Part shown: positions 26,018-33,838 of the stretch, one piece after another
Layout of the letters: each line of letters starts with the position of its first letter
How positions within the stretch are numbered: the stretch's first letter is position 1
Source of the DNA: Streptomyces sp. SID13031
GTDB lineage: Bacteria > Actinomycetota > Actinomycetes > Propionibacteriales > Kribbellaceae
Reading direction: 5' to 3'
NCBI RefSeq assembly: GCF_010548305.1
Contig: NZ_JAAGLV010000020.1
Coordinates: forward strand, 94,227 to 158,226
Length of the DNA stretch: 64,000 bases
The notes under the pieces: generated by a model
What the model was told of the DNA's origin: nothing
Databases searched by the model: none
What the model saw: only the letters and a program-made list of their open reading frames with translations
Translations under genes and position numbers: made by a program

Positions 26018-27007
26018 TCAGACCCCGGCGTAGGAGTGCAGGCCCGAGACGAGCAGGTTCACGCCGACGAAGTTGAAGATGAAGACGAACCAGCCGACGA
26101 TCGCGATCGTCGCGGCCCGGCGGCCACGCCAGCCGGCCGTCGCCCGGGCGTGCAGGTACGCCGCGTAGACGACCCAGGTGACCAGCGACCAGACCTCCTT
26201 GGGGTCCCAGCCCCAGTACCGGCCCCAGGCGTACTCGGCCCAGATCGGCCCCGCCACCAGCACCCCGAAGGTCCACAGCGGGAAGGCGAACGCGAGCACC
26301 TTGTACGCCGTACCGTCCATCGCCTCAGCACTCGGCAGCCGCTTCAGCGACGCCGACATCGTCCCGCCGGCCAGCACCCGCCGCTCGGCGCGCGCCTTGA
26401 TCAGGTACAGCAGGGACACCAGCCCACCGATCGTGAACGCGCCACCGGAGATCGCCGCGGCGGACACATGGATCACGAGCCAGTAGGAGTGCAGCGCCGG
26501 TACCAGCGGTCCGGCCGGTGTGTAGAGCGCCAGCGTCGCGAGCCCGAGCACCGCGGCGACGAACAGCGTGACGCCAAGCCCCAGCCACTGCAGCTTGTAC
26601 CGGTGGACGAAGAGCAGGTAGACGACCGCCACCGCCAGCGAGGAGGTGATGGTGAACTCGTACATGTTGCCCCACGGCACCCGCCCGGCCGCGAGGCCAC
26701 GGGTCACCACACCGGTCAGGTGCAGCAGGAAAGCCAGCCAGGTCAGCATCAACCCGATCCGGCTGGCCGCTTCGACTCGCTCGGATCGTGCGGCGTCGTC
26801 GGCTCCCGTAGTACCGGAAGCAGTCTGTACGACGTCGGCGCCACCAGAAGCAACCAGTACTTCGGCAGGCTTCTCGGCCTCCGCGCGAACGACGACAGCG
26901 CGGCCCATCGCCCACTCGAGCGCGTGCGACATCATCGCGATCGCGTAGACGACGGTCGCCGTCGGAATGACCAGGTTGGAGATGTGCGCGTACGTCTCCG
27001 GGCTCAT
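26018..27007 (-). CDS. ccsB: Cytochrome c maturation protein CcsB (CcsA-type)
   Basis: A 329-aa integral membrane protein of system II cytochrome c biogenesis, which presents heme for attachment. The tryptophan-rich heme-handling motif is WGRYWGWDPKEVWSLVTW, with conserved His residues in nearby helices. About eight hydrophobic segments are visible. An Ala/acidic linker after the first helix (about residues 35-75) is poorly conserved. It overlaps resB by four bases. In mycobacteria the equivalent is named CcsA. Confidence 0.92.
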   Translation of the reverse strand: MSPETYAHISNLVIPTATVVYAIAMMSHALEWAMGRAVVVRAEAEKPAEVLVASGGADVVQTASGTTGADDAARSERVEAASRIGLMLTWLAFLLHLTGVVTRGLAAGRVPWGNMYEFTITSSLAVAVVYLLFVHRYKLQWLGLGVTLFVAAVLGLATLALYTPAGPLVPALHSYWLVIHVSAAAISGGAFTIGGLVSLLYLIKARAERRVLAGGTMSASLKRLPSAEAMDGTAYKVLAFAFPLWTFGVLVAGPIWAEYAWGRYWGWDPKEVWSLVTWVVYAAYLHARATAGWRGRRAATIAIVGWFVFIFNFVGVNLLVSGLHSYAGV

Positions 27008-28629
27008 GACTTCTCCTGCTTCGGTTCTGCCGGCGGTTCTGCTGGCTTCTCTACTGGCTTCAGGGCGTCTGCTGGCTGCAAGGCGGCGGTGATGGCCAGG
27101 ATCTCGTCCCCGAGGCCGCGTTCGGGTCCCCGGTCCAGCCCGGCGACCTCGACCACGGTACGCCCGTCCTGGGTCCGGACCCGCACCCAGGTACGCCGTG
27201 GGTGGATGAACAACGAGCCCATCAGGCCGAGGATGGCGAGCAGGATCCCGGCCAGCGCGAGGTGCAGCCCGGGCGTGTGGCTGATCTGCAGCTTCACCCA
27301 GCGGTCGTAGGAGTCGAAGGTGATCGAGCCACGGTTGTCCGGCAGCTTGAAGGTCTGCCCCGGTGCGAGCTGGAACCGCAGCTTGTCGCCCTTGCCGTCA
27401 CCGAACTGGGTCAGCTTCGACTTGTCCAGCTGGTAGACCGACTGCGGCTTGCCGGTCTCGACGGCCGGCCGGCCGTAGTACGCCGTCATCGCCATCACCG
27501 GGTTGAGCGCGTCGGGGAAGACCGAGACCGGGCCGCGCTGGTCGATCACCGCGGTCGGCAGGAAGAAGCCTTCGAAGCCGAGCTGTTCGGGCCGGGCGTC
27601 GGGGGCCTTGATCACGCCGAACGAGGAGAAGTTGCCGTCCTGCGGCAGGAACGGCGCCGGCCCGGAGAAGGCGACGTCACCCTTGCCGTCGCGGACCGTC
27701 ACCTTCGGCGCGTAGCCGTGGCCGAGCAGGTGCACGCTGGTGCCGTCGACCTTGAGCGGGTGGTTCACCTGCAGGTCGTACGACTTCGCCGGCGAGTCCA
27801 GCGTCTCCTGGTAGGTGATCGGGGCGCTGAACTCGCGCGCCGCACCGCGCTGTGGGCCGTCGGTCTGGAACTTCACCGTGAAGCTGTTCACCTTCAGCGA
27901 GAACGGCGGCAGCTCGTCCGGCGTGAAGATCCGGCCCGGGCTGAAGTCGTCGTACTGCGCGATCGAGTTCGAGAACTCATTGCCCACGACAACCAAAACG
28001 GTACCGCGGTAACCGAGCAGCGCACCCCAGGCGGCACCGATCAGCGCCAGGATCAAGGAGAAGTGGAAGAGCAGGTTGCCCGCTTCCCGCAGGTACCCGC
28101 GCTCGGCCGCGACCGCGCCGTCGTACAGCTCGACCCGGAACCGGCGCCGGCGCAGCTCGCGCGCGGCCAGCTCCAGCACGTCGCCATCGGTGCCGGCCGG
28201 TTCGAAGGACTGGTACCCCGCCAGGCGGTTGAGGTTGCGCGGCGGCTTCGGCGGGCGGGCCCGCATCGCCTTCAGGTAGACCTGAAGCCGCGGCACCACG
28301 CAGCCGATCAGCGAGATGAACAGCAGCAGGTAGATGGCTGAGAACCAGGCCGACTTGTAGACGTCGAAGAGCCCGAGCTTGTCGTAGAACGGCCCGAGCT
28401 TCGGGTGTTGCTCGAGGAAGTTCGACACCTTGACCGGGTCGATCGCGGTCTGCGGGATCAGCGACCCCGGGACCGCCCCGAGCGCGAGCAGGAAGAGCAG
28501 TACCAGCGCTGTTTTCATCGAGGTCAGCTGGCGCCAGGTCCAGCGCAGCCAGCCGATCAGACCGAGCTTGGGCAGCTCGGGCTGATCAGGTGGGGTCGGC
28601 GCCTCGACGCGGTCCTTCACATCCGACAC
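27004..28629 (-). CDS. resB: Cytochrome c biogenesis protein ResB
   Basis: A 541-aa partner of CcsB in system II. Three N-terminal hydrophobic segments (about residues 35-55, 90-110 and 180-200) are followed by a large extracytoplasmic domain and a final membrane helix near GLHLALAGILLAILGLMGSLF. The segment LRWTWRQLTSMKTALVLLFLLALGAVPGSLIPQ is typical of ResB. The Pro/Glu-rich tail is low complexity. It lies one base after the ccdA stop and overlaps ccsB. Confidence 0.92.
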   Translation of the reverse strand: MSDVKDRVEAPTPPDQPELPKLGLIGWLRWTWRQLTSMKTALVLLFLLALGAVPGSLIPQTAIDPVKVSNFLEQHPKLGPFYDKLGLFDVYKSAWFSAIYLLLFISLIGCVVPRLQVYLKAMRARPPKPPRNLNRLAGYQSFEPAGTDGDVLELAARELRRRRFRVELYDGAVAAERGYLREAGNLLFHFSLILALIGAAWGALLGYRGTVLVVVGNEFSNSIAQYDDFSPGRIFTPDELPPFSLKVNSFTVKFQTDGPQRGAAREFSAPITYQETLDSPAKSYDLQVNHPLKVDGTSVHLLGHGYAPKVTVRDGKGDVAFSGPAPFLPQDGNFSSFGVIKAPDARPEQLGFEGFFLPTAVIDQRGPVSVFPDALNPVMAMTAYYGRPAVETGKPQSVYQLDKSKLTQFGDGKGDKLRFQLAPGQTFKLPDNRGSITFDSYDRWVKLQISHTPGLHLALAGILLAILGLMGSLFIHPRRTWVRVRTQDGRTVVEVAGLDRGPERGLGDEILAITAALQPADALKPVEKPAEPPAEPKQEKS

Positions 28630-28630
28630 G

Positions 28631-29374
28631 TCACACCGCCGATCCGAAGTTGGCGACCCATTGCCTGAGCTCGGCGGTCATCGAGTCCCACACTCCTGTC
28701 AGCAGCAGTAGCCCTACGGCGATCATCAGCACGCCGCCGATCCGGATCACCATCACCTGGTGCTTGCGCACCCAGGCGACCGCGCCGAGCATCCGCCGGA
28801 AGGCGAGCGCCGCGATGATGAAGGGGATGCCCAGCCCGAGGCTGAACACCAGCGCCAGGATCGCACCCCGCCCGGTACTGCCCTCGGTCGCGGCCAGGTT
28901 CATCACCGTACCGAGCGTCGGCCCGATACAAGGCGTCCAGCCGAAGCCGAACAGAACGCCGAGCAGCGGCGCCGCCGCGATCCCGACGGCCGGCACCCGG
29001 TGCACCCGGACGTCGCGCTGCGCGAAACCGAAGCCACCAAGGAAGATCAGGCCCAGGACGACGGTCGCGCCGCCGAGCACTTTGGTGATCAGCGACTGGT
29101 GGTCGAGCAGGGCGTTGCCGACGGCACCGAACAGCACACCGGTCAGGATGAACACGGCGGAGAAACCCGCCACGAACAAGCTCGTCCCGGCCAGCATCCG
29201 GCCCCGCCGCTCGGAGCCGAGCTCGGCCGCGGACAGCCCGGTCACGTAGGAGAGGTAGCCCGGTAACAGCGGGACCACGCAGGGTGAGAAGAACGAGATC
29301 GCACCGGCCAGCACCGCGATCGGCAGTGCCACCAGCATCGAGCCAGTCATCGACTGGGCGAACCACTCACCCAC
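28631..29374 (-). CDS. ccdA: Thiol-disulfide transporter CcdA
   Basis: A 247-aa membrane protein of the DsbD/CcdA family with six helices. It carries reducing equivalents across the membrane for cytochrome c apoprotein reduction. The two active cysteines are visible in FFSPCVVPLLPGYLSYVTG and GWTPCIGPTLG. It lies three bases after the thioredoxin-like gene, its usual partner. Confidence 0.93.
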   Translation of the reverse strand: MGEWFAQSMTGSMLVALPIAVLAGAISFFSPCVVPLLPGYLSYVTGLSAAELGSERRGRMLAGTSLFVAGFSAVFILTGVLFGAVGNALLDHQSLITKVLGGATVVLGLIFLGGFGFAQRDVRVHRVPAVGIAAAPLLGVLFGFGWTPCIGPTLGTVMNLAATEGSTGRGAILALVFSLGLGIPFIIAALAFRRMLGAVAWVRKHQVMVIRIGGVLMIAVGLLLLTGVWDSMTAELRQWVANFGSAV

Positions 29375-29377
29375 AGG

Positions 29378-29947
29378 TCAACTCGCGTCCTTCACCATAC
29401 CGAGCAGGGTCTGCTTCGTCAGCGGACCGAGCACCCTGGAGGCCACTCTGCCCTGCTTGTCGAGCACCAGCGTCGACGGGATCGAGCTGGGCGAGATCTG
29501 GCCGCGGAACTTCAGCAGCAGCTTGCCGGACGGGTCGTAGACGCTCGGATACGTCACCCCGAACGCCTCGACGAACTTGAGCGGCGGTGCCGGGTCGAGA
29601 TCGCGGACGTTCAGCCCGATGAACTGCACGCTCGCCCCGAGCTCCTTGGCCGCGTCGCTCAGGTCCGGCGCCTCCTCGCGGCACGGACCGCACCACGATC
29701 CCCAGACATTGATCACCGTGACCTTGCCGGCCGCGTCGGTGGAGTTCCACTTCTTACCGTCGAGCGTGGTGCCGCCGAAGTCGGGCGCCTTCTCCCGGTC
29801 GGCGGGCGCGAAGCTGGAGACCCGGCCGCTACCACTGACGAATCCCGTCTGGCCCTGCCGGCTGTCCTTCACGTCCTGCCCCGAGCTGCAGGCCGTCGCG
29901 GCCAGGAGCACAGTGACCGCGGCAGCCGTAGTACGGACGAATCGCAT
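29378..29947 (-). CDS. TlpA/ResA-like thioredoxin lipoprotein
   Basis: A 189-aa secreted thioredoxin-fold protein. The lipoprotein signal ends at the lipobox LAATAC, with Cys20 as the lipidated residue. The redox pair Cys86-Cys89 lies in WGSWCGPC. The role is reduction of apocytochrome c cysteines with electrons from CcdA. The ATG at 29947 shares one base with the stop of the upstream phosphatase gene (TGATG). Confidence 0.92.
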   Translation of the reverse strand: MRFVRTTAAAVTVLLAATACSSGQDVKDSRQGQTGFVSGSGRVSSFAPADREKAPDFGGTTLDGKKWNSTDAAGKVTVINVWGSWCGPCREEAPDLSDAAKELGASVQFIGLNVRDLDPAPPLKFVEAFGVTYPSVYDPSGKLLLKFRGQISPSSIPSTLVLDKQGRVASRVLGPLTKQTLLGMVKDAS

Positions 29948-30597
29948 CACGCGCCGCCGGCGAACTTCTTGGGGTTCTTGACCGGCAGCAGGTCCTTGGC
30001 TGGTTCGGCGTAGCCGACCGAGACGATCGAGTCGCCGTGGAAGGTGAACGAGGTCAGGCTGGCCAGGCTGCACTGCCGCTTGCGCGGGTCGTGCAGCATC
30101 CGGCGGTTCTCGATCGCGGACCGGACGATCCAGATCGGCAGCTGGTGCGACACGATCAGCGCCTCGTGCCCGGCGGCCTTCTGCCGGGCGGTCTCGATCG
30201 CGTCGCGCATCCGGCGGACCAGCTGGCTGTAGGGCTCACCCCAGGACGGCTTCCACGGGTTCCGCAGCAGCCACCAGGCACTCGGTTGCCGCAGCGCGCC
30301 GTCGCCGACACCGAACTTCTTGCCCTCGAACAGGTTCGCCGCCTCGATCACCCGCTCGTCGATGTCCGGGGTCAGCCCGAACACCTGGGCGATCGGCTCC
30401 ATCGTCTCCTGCGCGCGCTCCAGCGGCGAGCTGACCAGGTGCACGATGTCGCGGCCGGCCACGTGCTCGGCGACCCGGTCGGCCATCTTGCGGCCGAGCT
30501 CGGACAGGTGGAAATCGGGGATCCGGCCGTACAGCACGCCGGTCGGGTTGTGCACCTCGCCGTGACGCATCAGGTGCACGACCGTCGTTTCGGTCAC
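29947..30597 (-). CDS. Histidine phosphatase family protein
   Basis: A 216-aa phosphoglycerate-mutase-like phosphatase. The catalytic motif is LMRHGEVHNP, with the phosphorylated His in RHG, and the second His is in LIVSHQLPIW. A gene of this family sits at the same place, between hemL and the TlpA gene, in mycobacteria (Rv0525, from memory). The substrate is unknown. It lies 13 bp downstream of hemL in the same operon. Confidence 0.88.
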   Translation of the reverse strand: MTETTVVHLMRHGEVHNPTGVLYGRIPDFHLSELGRKMADRVAEHVAGRDIVHLVSSPLERAQETMEPIAQVFGLTPDIDERVIEAANLFEGKKFGVGDGALRQPSAWWLLRNPWKPSWGEPYSQLVRRMRDAIETARQKAAGHEALIVSHQLPIWIVRSAIENRRMLHDPRKRQCSLASLTSFTFHGDSIVSVGYAEPAKDLLPVKNPKKFAGGA

Positions 30598-30610
30598 CGA
30601 GCCCTACCCT

Positions 30611-31924
30611 TCAGTTCTCTACAGCCGCGGCGGCGCGCGCGGCCGACGCCAGTGCGGTCTCGACCTTGGCCAGCGCGTCGTCATCGATGGCGGCGCTCAC
30701 GAACCAGGCCTCGAAGGCGCTCGGCGGCAGGTAGACACCGGCGTCCAGCATGGCATGGAAGAACGCGGCGAACCTGGGCAGCACCTGGGCACCGGCCCCG
30801 GCGAAGTCCCGGATCTGTCCCGTACCTTCCGAGGACTCCACGAAGAAGACGCTGAAGAGGTTCCCGGCGTTCTGGATGACGTACGGCACACCTTCCTTGT
30901 CCAGCGCCGTCGCGGCCAGCCGCTGGAGGGTGTTCGCCGTCTCGTCGAGCTTGGCGTAGACCTCGTCGGTCGCCAGTCGCAGCGTGGTCAGACCGGCAGT
31001 GGTGGCGATCGGGTTCCCGGACAGGGTTCCGGCCTGGTACACCGAGCCCTCGGGAGCCAGCTGGCTCATCAGGTCGGCCCGGCCGCCGAACGCCGCCGCC
31101 GGGAAGCCGCCACCCATCACCTTGCCGAACGTCATCAGGTCCGGCACGACGCCGTCCACGCCGTACCAGCCTGATCTGGTGATCCGGAAGCCGGTCATCA
31201 CCTCGTCGGAGATGAACAGCGCGCCGTTGTCCTTACAGGTCCTGGCAAGGAACGCGTTGAAGTTGCCGAGCGGCGGGACGACGCCCATGTTGCCCGGCGA
31301 GGCCTCGGTGATCACGGCGGCGATCTGGTCGCCGTACTGCGCGAACGCCTCGGTCACGGCCGCTTGGTCGTTGTACGGAAGCACGATCGTGTCGGCCGTG
31401 GTCGCCTCGGTGACACCCGGCGTACCGGGGATGCCGAGGGTGATGACCCCGGAGCCCGCCTGGGCCAGCAGCGCGTCGACGTGACCGTGGTAGCAGCCGG
31501 CGAACTTCACGATCTTCGCCCGGCCGGTCGCGCCGCGGGCCAGCCGCAGCGCCGACATGGTGGCCTCGGTACCGGAGGAGACCAGCCGCACCTTGTCCAC
31601 CGGCGTCCGGGCCACGATCTCCTCGCCCAGCTCGACCTCGGGCTGGGTCGGCGTCCCGTACGACGTACCGCGGCTGACCGCTGCCTGGACGGCCGCCGTC
31701 ACCTCCGGGTGCGCATGACCGAGCAGCATCGGTCCCCAGGAGCAGACCAGGTCGACGTAGGTGTTGCCGTCGACGTCGGTGATGTGACATCCGTCACCGG
31801 AGGCCATGAAGCGCGGAGTCCCGCCGACGGCGCGGAAGGCGCGGACCGGGGAGTTCACCCCGCCCGGCGTGACGGCGGAGGCTCGGTCGAACAAAGCGGC
31901 GGAGAGCTCAGTGTGGTCGGGCAC
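30611..31924 (-). CDS. hemL: Glutamate-1-semialdehyde 2,1-aminomutase
   Basis: PLP enzyme (437 aa) that forms 5-aminolevulinate in the C5 heme pathway. The PLP lysine is in LMTFGKVMGGGFPAAAFGG. The SRGTSYGTPTQPEVELGEEI, FAGCYHGHVDALLAQAGSG and ISDEVMTGFR segments are diagnostic. The GGGGAGA ribosome-binding site lies about ten bases before GTG 31924. It is too close to ATG 31933, so I prefer the GTG. It is the first gene of the heme/cytochrome operon. Confidence 0.93.
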   Translation of the reverse strand: MPDHTELSAALFDRASAVTPGGVNSPVRAFRAVGGTPRFMASGDGCHITDVDGNTYVDLVCSWGPMLLGHAHPEVTAAVQAAVSRGTSYGTPTQPEVELGEEIVARTPVDKVRLVSSGTEATMSALRLARGATGRAKIVKFAGCYHGHVDALLAQAGSGVITLGIPGTPGVTEATTADTIVLPYNDQAAVTEAFAQYGDQIAAVITEASPGNMGVVPPLGNFNAFLARTCKDNGALFISDEVMTGFRITRSGWYGVDGVVPDLMTFGKVMGGGFPAAAFGGRADLMSQLAPEGSVYQAGTLSGNPIATTAGLTTLRLATDEVYAKLDETANTLQRLAATALDKEGVPYVIQNAGNLFSVFFVESSEGTGQIRDFAGAGAQVLPRFAAFFHAMLDAGVYLPPSAFEAWFVSAAIDDDALAKVETALASAARAAAAVEN

Positions 31925-32022
31925 GGCCGCCATTCTCCCCGACAGACCAGTGCGCCGGGTGGGCGGGGACCGCGCTCTCATCGGGTGGTTCTGCCAGTAA
32001 GGAGTCTCCAGGGGGTTCACAG

Positions 32023-32098
32023 GTGCGTTGTTACGCGCCAGTATGGGTACCCGGTGACCGGCTGTGCACTCTCTGCGCCTCCCTCGTAACCCACGCAC
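32023..32098 (+). other. Structured leader / long-range stem upstream of the transglycosylase
   Basis: GTGCGT-T-GTTACG (32023-32035) can pair with CGTAAC-CC-ACGCAC (32085-32098). The loop contains the short palindromes GGGTACCC and CCGGTGACCGG. The element lies in the 293-bp divergent region between hemL and the transglycosylase, 120 bp before the latter. It could be a 5' leader structure. I do not recognise a known riboswitch consensus in it. Confidence 0.4.
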
Positions 32099-32217
32099 GG
32101 GGACGGGCGTTAGACCAATGACAGACGGTGGCCGGCACGGGGTATCACCAACTCGGCCAGAAGATTTGTCCGCAGCGTGGGGCGGGGCAGGTCGATGAGT
32201 CACGGAGGGGATCATCG

Positions 32218-33597
32218 ATGGCGAAGGGCAAGCGTCGCGCCATGGGCGGGAGCGGGTGGCGTCAGGTGGCGCCGCTGATCCCGCTGGCGTTGTTCGCGAG
32301 CGCGTTCACCGTCAGTGCCACCGACGACCCGGCGGTCGCGACGGCGGCGCTGGATCAGGGAGTAGCGAAGAACAGCCCGGTCGTCGTACCGGTGCAACCG
32401 ATCGGGGACCCGGCCAACATCGCCGTGCCCGGTCTGGTCGGCAACGGCGTCGATCCCGGTGAGCAGCCGACCCAGGTGGTCTCCGGCCTGTCCCGCAACG
32501 GTATTCCCAATGCCGCACTGAAGGCCTACTCGCGCGCACAACAGGTGCTGGCACAGGCTGATCCGACCTGTCAGCTGCCATGGACACTGGTGGCCGCGAT
32601 CGGCCGGGTCGAGTCGAACCACGGACGTTTCGGCGGCAACTCGCTGATGACGAACGGGGTGGCCACGCCGGGCATTCTCGGTCCCCGGCTGGACGGCTCG
32701 AGCACGGCCCGGATCACCGACACCGACGGCGGCAAGCTCGACGGCGACGCCGCCTACGACCGGGCGGTCGGGCCGATGCAGTTCATCCCGCAGACCTGGC
32801 AGCTGATGGGCGTCGACGGTGACGGCGACGGGGTGAAGAACCCGCAGGACATCGACGACGCGGCGATGTCGACCGCCGTCTACCTGTGCTCGGGCACCGG
32901 CAACCTGTCGAAGGCCTCCGACCTGAACGCGGCCGTCCTGCGCTACAACCACTCCCAGCAGTACGTCGACCTGGTGGTCAGCATCGCCAAGGCGTACGCG
33001 GGTGGCAGCTGGATCGCCGTCGACAACGGCACCGAGACCGACGGCCAGGGCATCGACCGGGCCGGTGGCCAGGTCGACGACCCGAACATCGACGCCCCGG
33101 CGGACGACAACCTGCCGCAGGCGGTCGACCTGCCGACGTACCCAGGTGGCGTCAAGCCGACCCCGACGCCGACCGAGCTCCAGGGCGGCGACGGCAAGCC
33201 GACGACCAGCCCGACCAAGCGGCCACCGACGACCGAGCCGGGCACCCCGCCCGGTACGACGAAGCCGCCGACGTCCAAGCCCAGCACTCCGCCGACCAGC
33301 AAACCTCCGACGACCAAGCCACCGGCCGTGCCGCCGGTGGTGGCGAAGCTGCAGACGTCGGTCGGCCTGATCGTCGGCACGGTCGGCAGCACGCTGACCG
33401 AGCTGACCAGGGCGACCACCTACTGCCAGTCGGAGCTGTCGAAGGTGACGATCACCCATCCGACCCAGCAGCAGTTGCAGAACTGCGTGACCGCGTTCCA
33501 GACCGGCGGCGTCAAGGCCGTCGATCAGGTGATCCGCAATCTGCTCTCACTGCTGGGTCTGCTCGGACTTCTCGGGGGAGGAATCCTCGGGAACTGA
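32218..33597 (+). CDS. Secreted lytic transglycosylase
   Basis: A 459-aa cell-wall hydrolase. An N-terminal hydrophobic segment (about residues 17-35) serves as signal or anchor. The lysozyme-like SLT domain covers roughly residues 115-290, with the catalytic Glu132 in IGRVESNHGRFGG and the family motifs AVGPMQFIPQTWQ and VLRYNHSQQYV. A Pro/Thr/Lys-rich linker (about 305-400) should span the wall. The C-terminal 60 residues are hydrophobic at the very end (LLSLLGLLGLLGG). The ATG at 32218 has GGAGGGG seven bases upstream. It probably cleaves peptidoglycan glycan strands. Confidence 0.87.
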   Translation: MAKGKRRAMGGSGWRQVAPLIPLALFASAFTVSATDDPAVATAALDQGVAKNSPVVVPVQPIGDPANIAVPGLVGNGVDPGEQPTQVVSGLSRNGIPNAALKAYSRAQQVLAQADPTCQLPWTLVAAIGRVESNHGRFGGNSLMTNGVATPGILGPRLDGSSTARITDTDGGKLDGDAAYDRAVGPMQFIPQTWQLMGVDGDGDGVKNPQDIDDAAMSTAVYLCSGTGNLSKASDLNAAVLRYNHSQQYVDLVVSIAKAYAGGSWIAVDNGTETDGQGIDRAGGQVDDPNIDAPADDNLPQAVDLPTYPGGVKPTPTPTELQGGDGKPTTSPTKRPPTTEPGTPPGTTKPPTSKPSTPPTSKPPTTKPPAVPPVVAKLQTSVGLIVGTVGSTLTELTRATTYCQSELSKVTITHPTQQQLQNCVTAFQTGGVKAVDQVIRNLLSLLGLLGLLGGGILGN

Positions 33598-33644
33598 GCA
33601 TCCTGACCGGCGCGCCAGCCCCACCCCTCCCTAGGCGCGCCTCT

Positions 33645-33691
33645 GGCGACGCCACGGAACTACTCCCCCCGGTTTCGTGGCGTCGCCTTTT
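33645..33691 (+). terminator. Rho-independent terminator after the transglycosylase
   Basis: Arms GGCGACGCCACG (33645-33656) and CGTGGCGTCGCC (33676-33687) are followed by TTTT at 33688-33691. This is a textbook intrinsic terminator, 48 bp after the stop codon. Confidence 0.9.
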
Positions 33692-33694
33692 ACT

Positions 33695-33727
33695 GTGGTC
33701 AAGCGCTTACTTGAGAATTTCTCAGTT
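33695..33727 (+). repeat. 33-bp imperfect direct repeat, copy 1
   Basis: Begins GTGGTCA, has a variable 6-base spacer, then TACTTGAGAATTTCTCAGTT. It contains the 13-bp palindrome TGAGAATTTCTCA (33712-33724) and lies 112 bp before the GT39 gene, directly after the terminator. It matches copy 2 at 26 of 33 positions with identical spacing. Confidence 0.65.
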
Positions 33728-33838
33728 TGCTGCAGCTCAAGGGTCGTGGCCCAGCACTTGAAGGTGCGACTTCTTAAGCCAGCCACAATCTTTGCCGGGA
33801 CGCTGGGGCGACAGTCCACAGCGACCTGGAGGCTCTGT

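Noticed and set aside
31934..32217. c-di-AMP (ydaO-type) riboswitch before the transglycosylase
   Set aside because: The known conserved blocks of that class could not be found by eye. Only a generic stem is visible, so it is reported as an unnamed structure.
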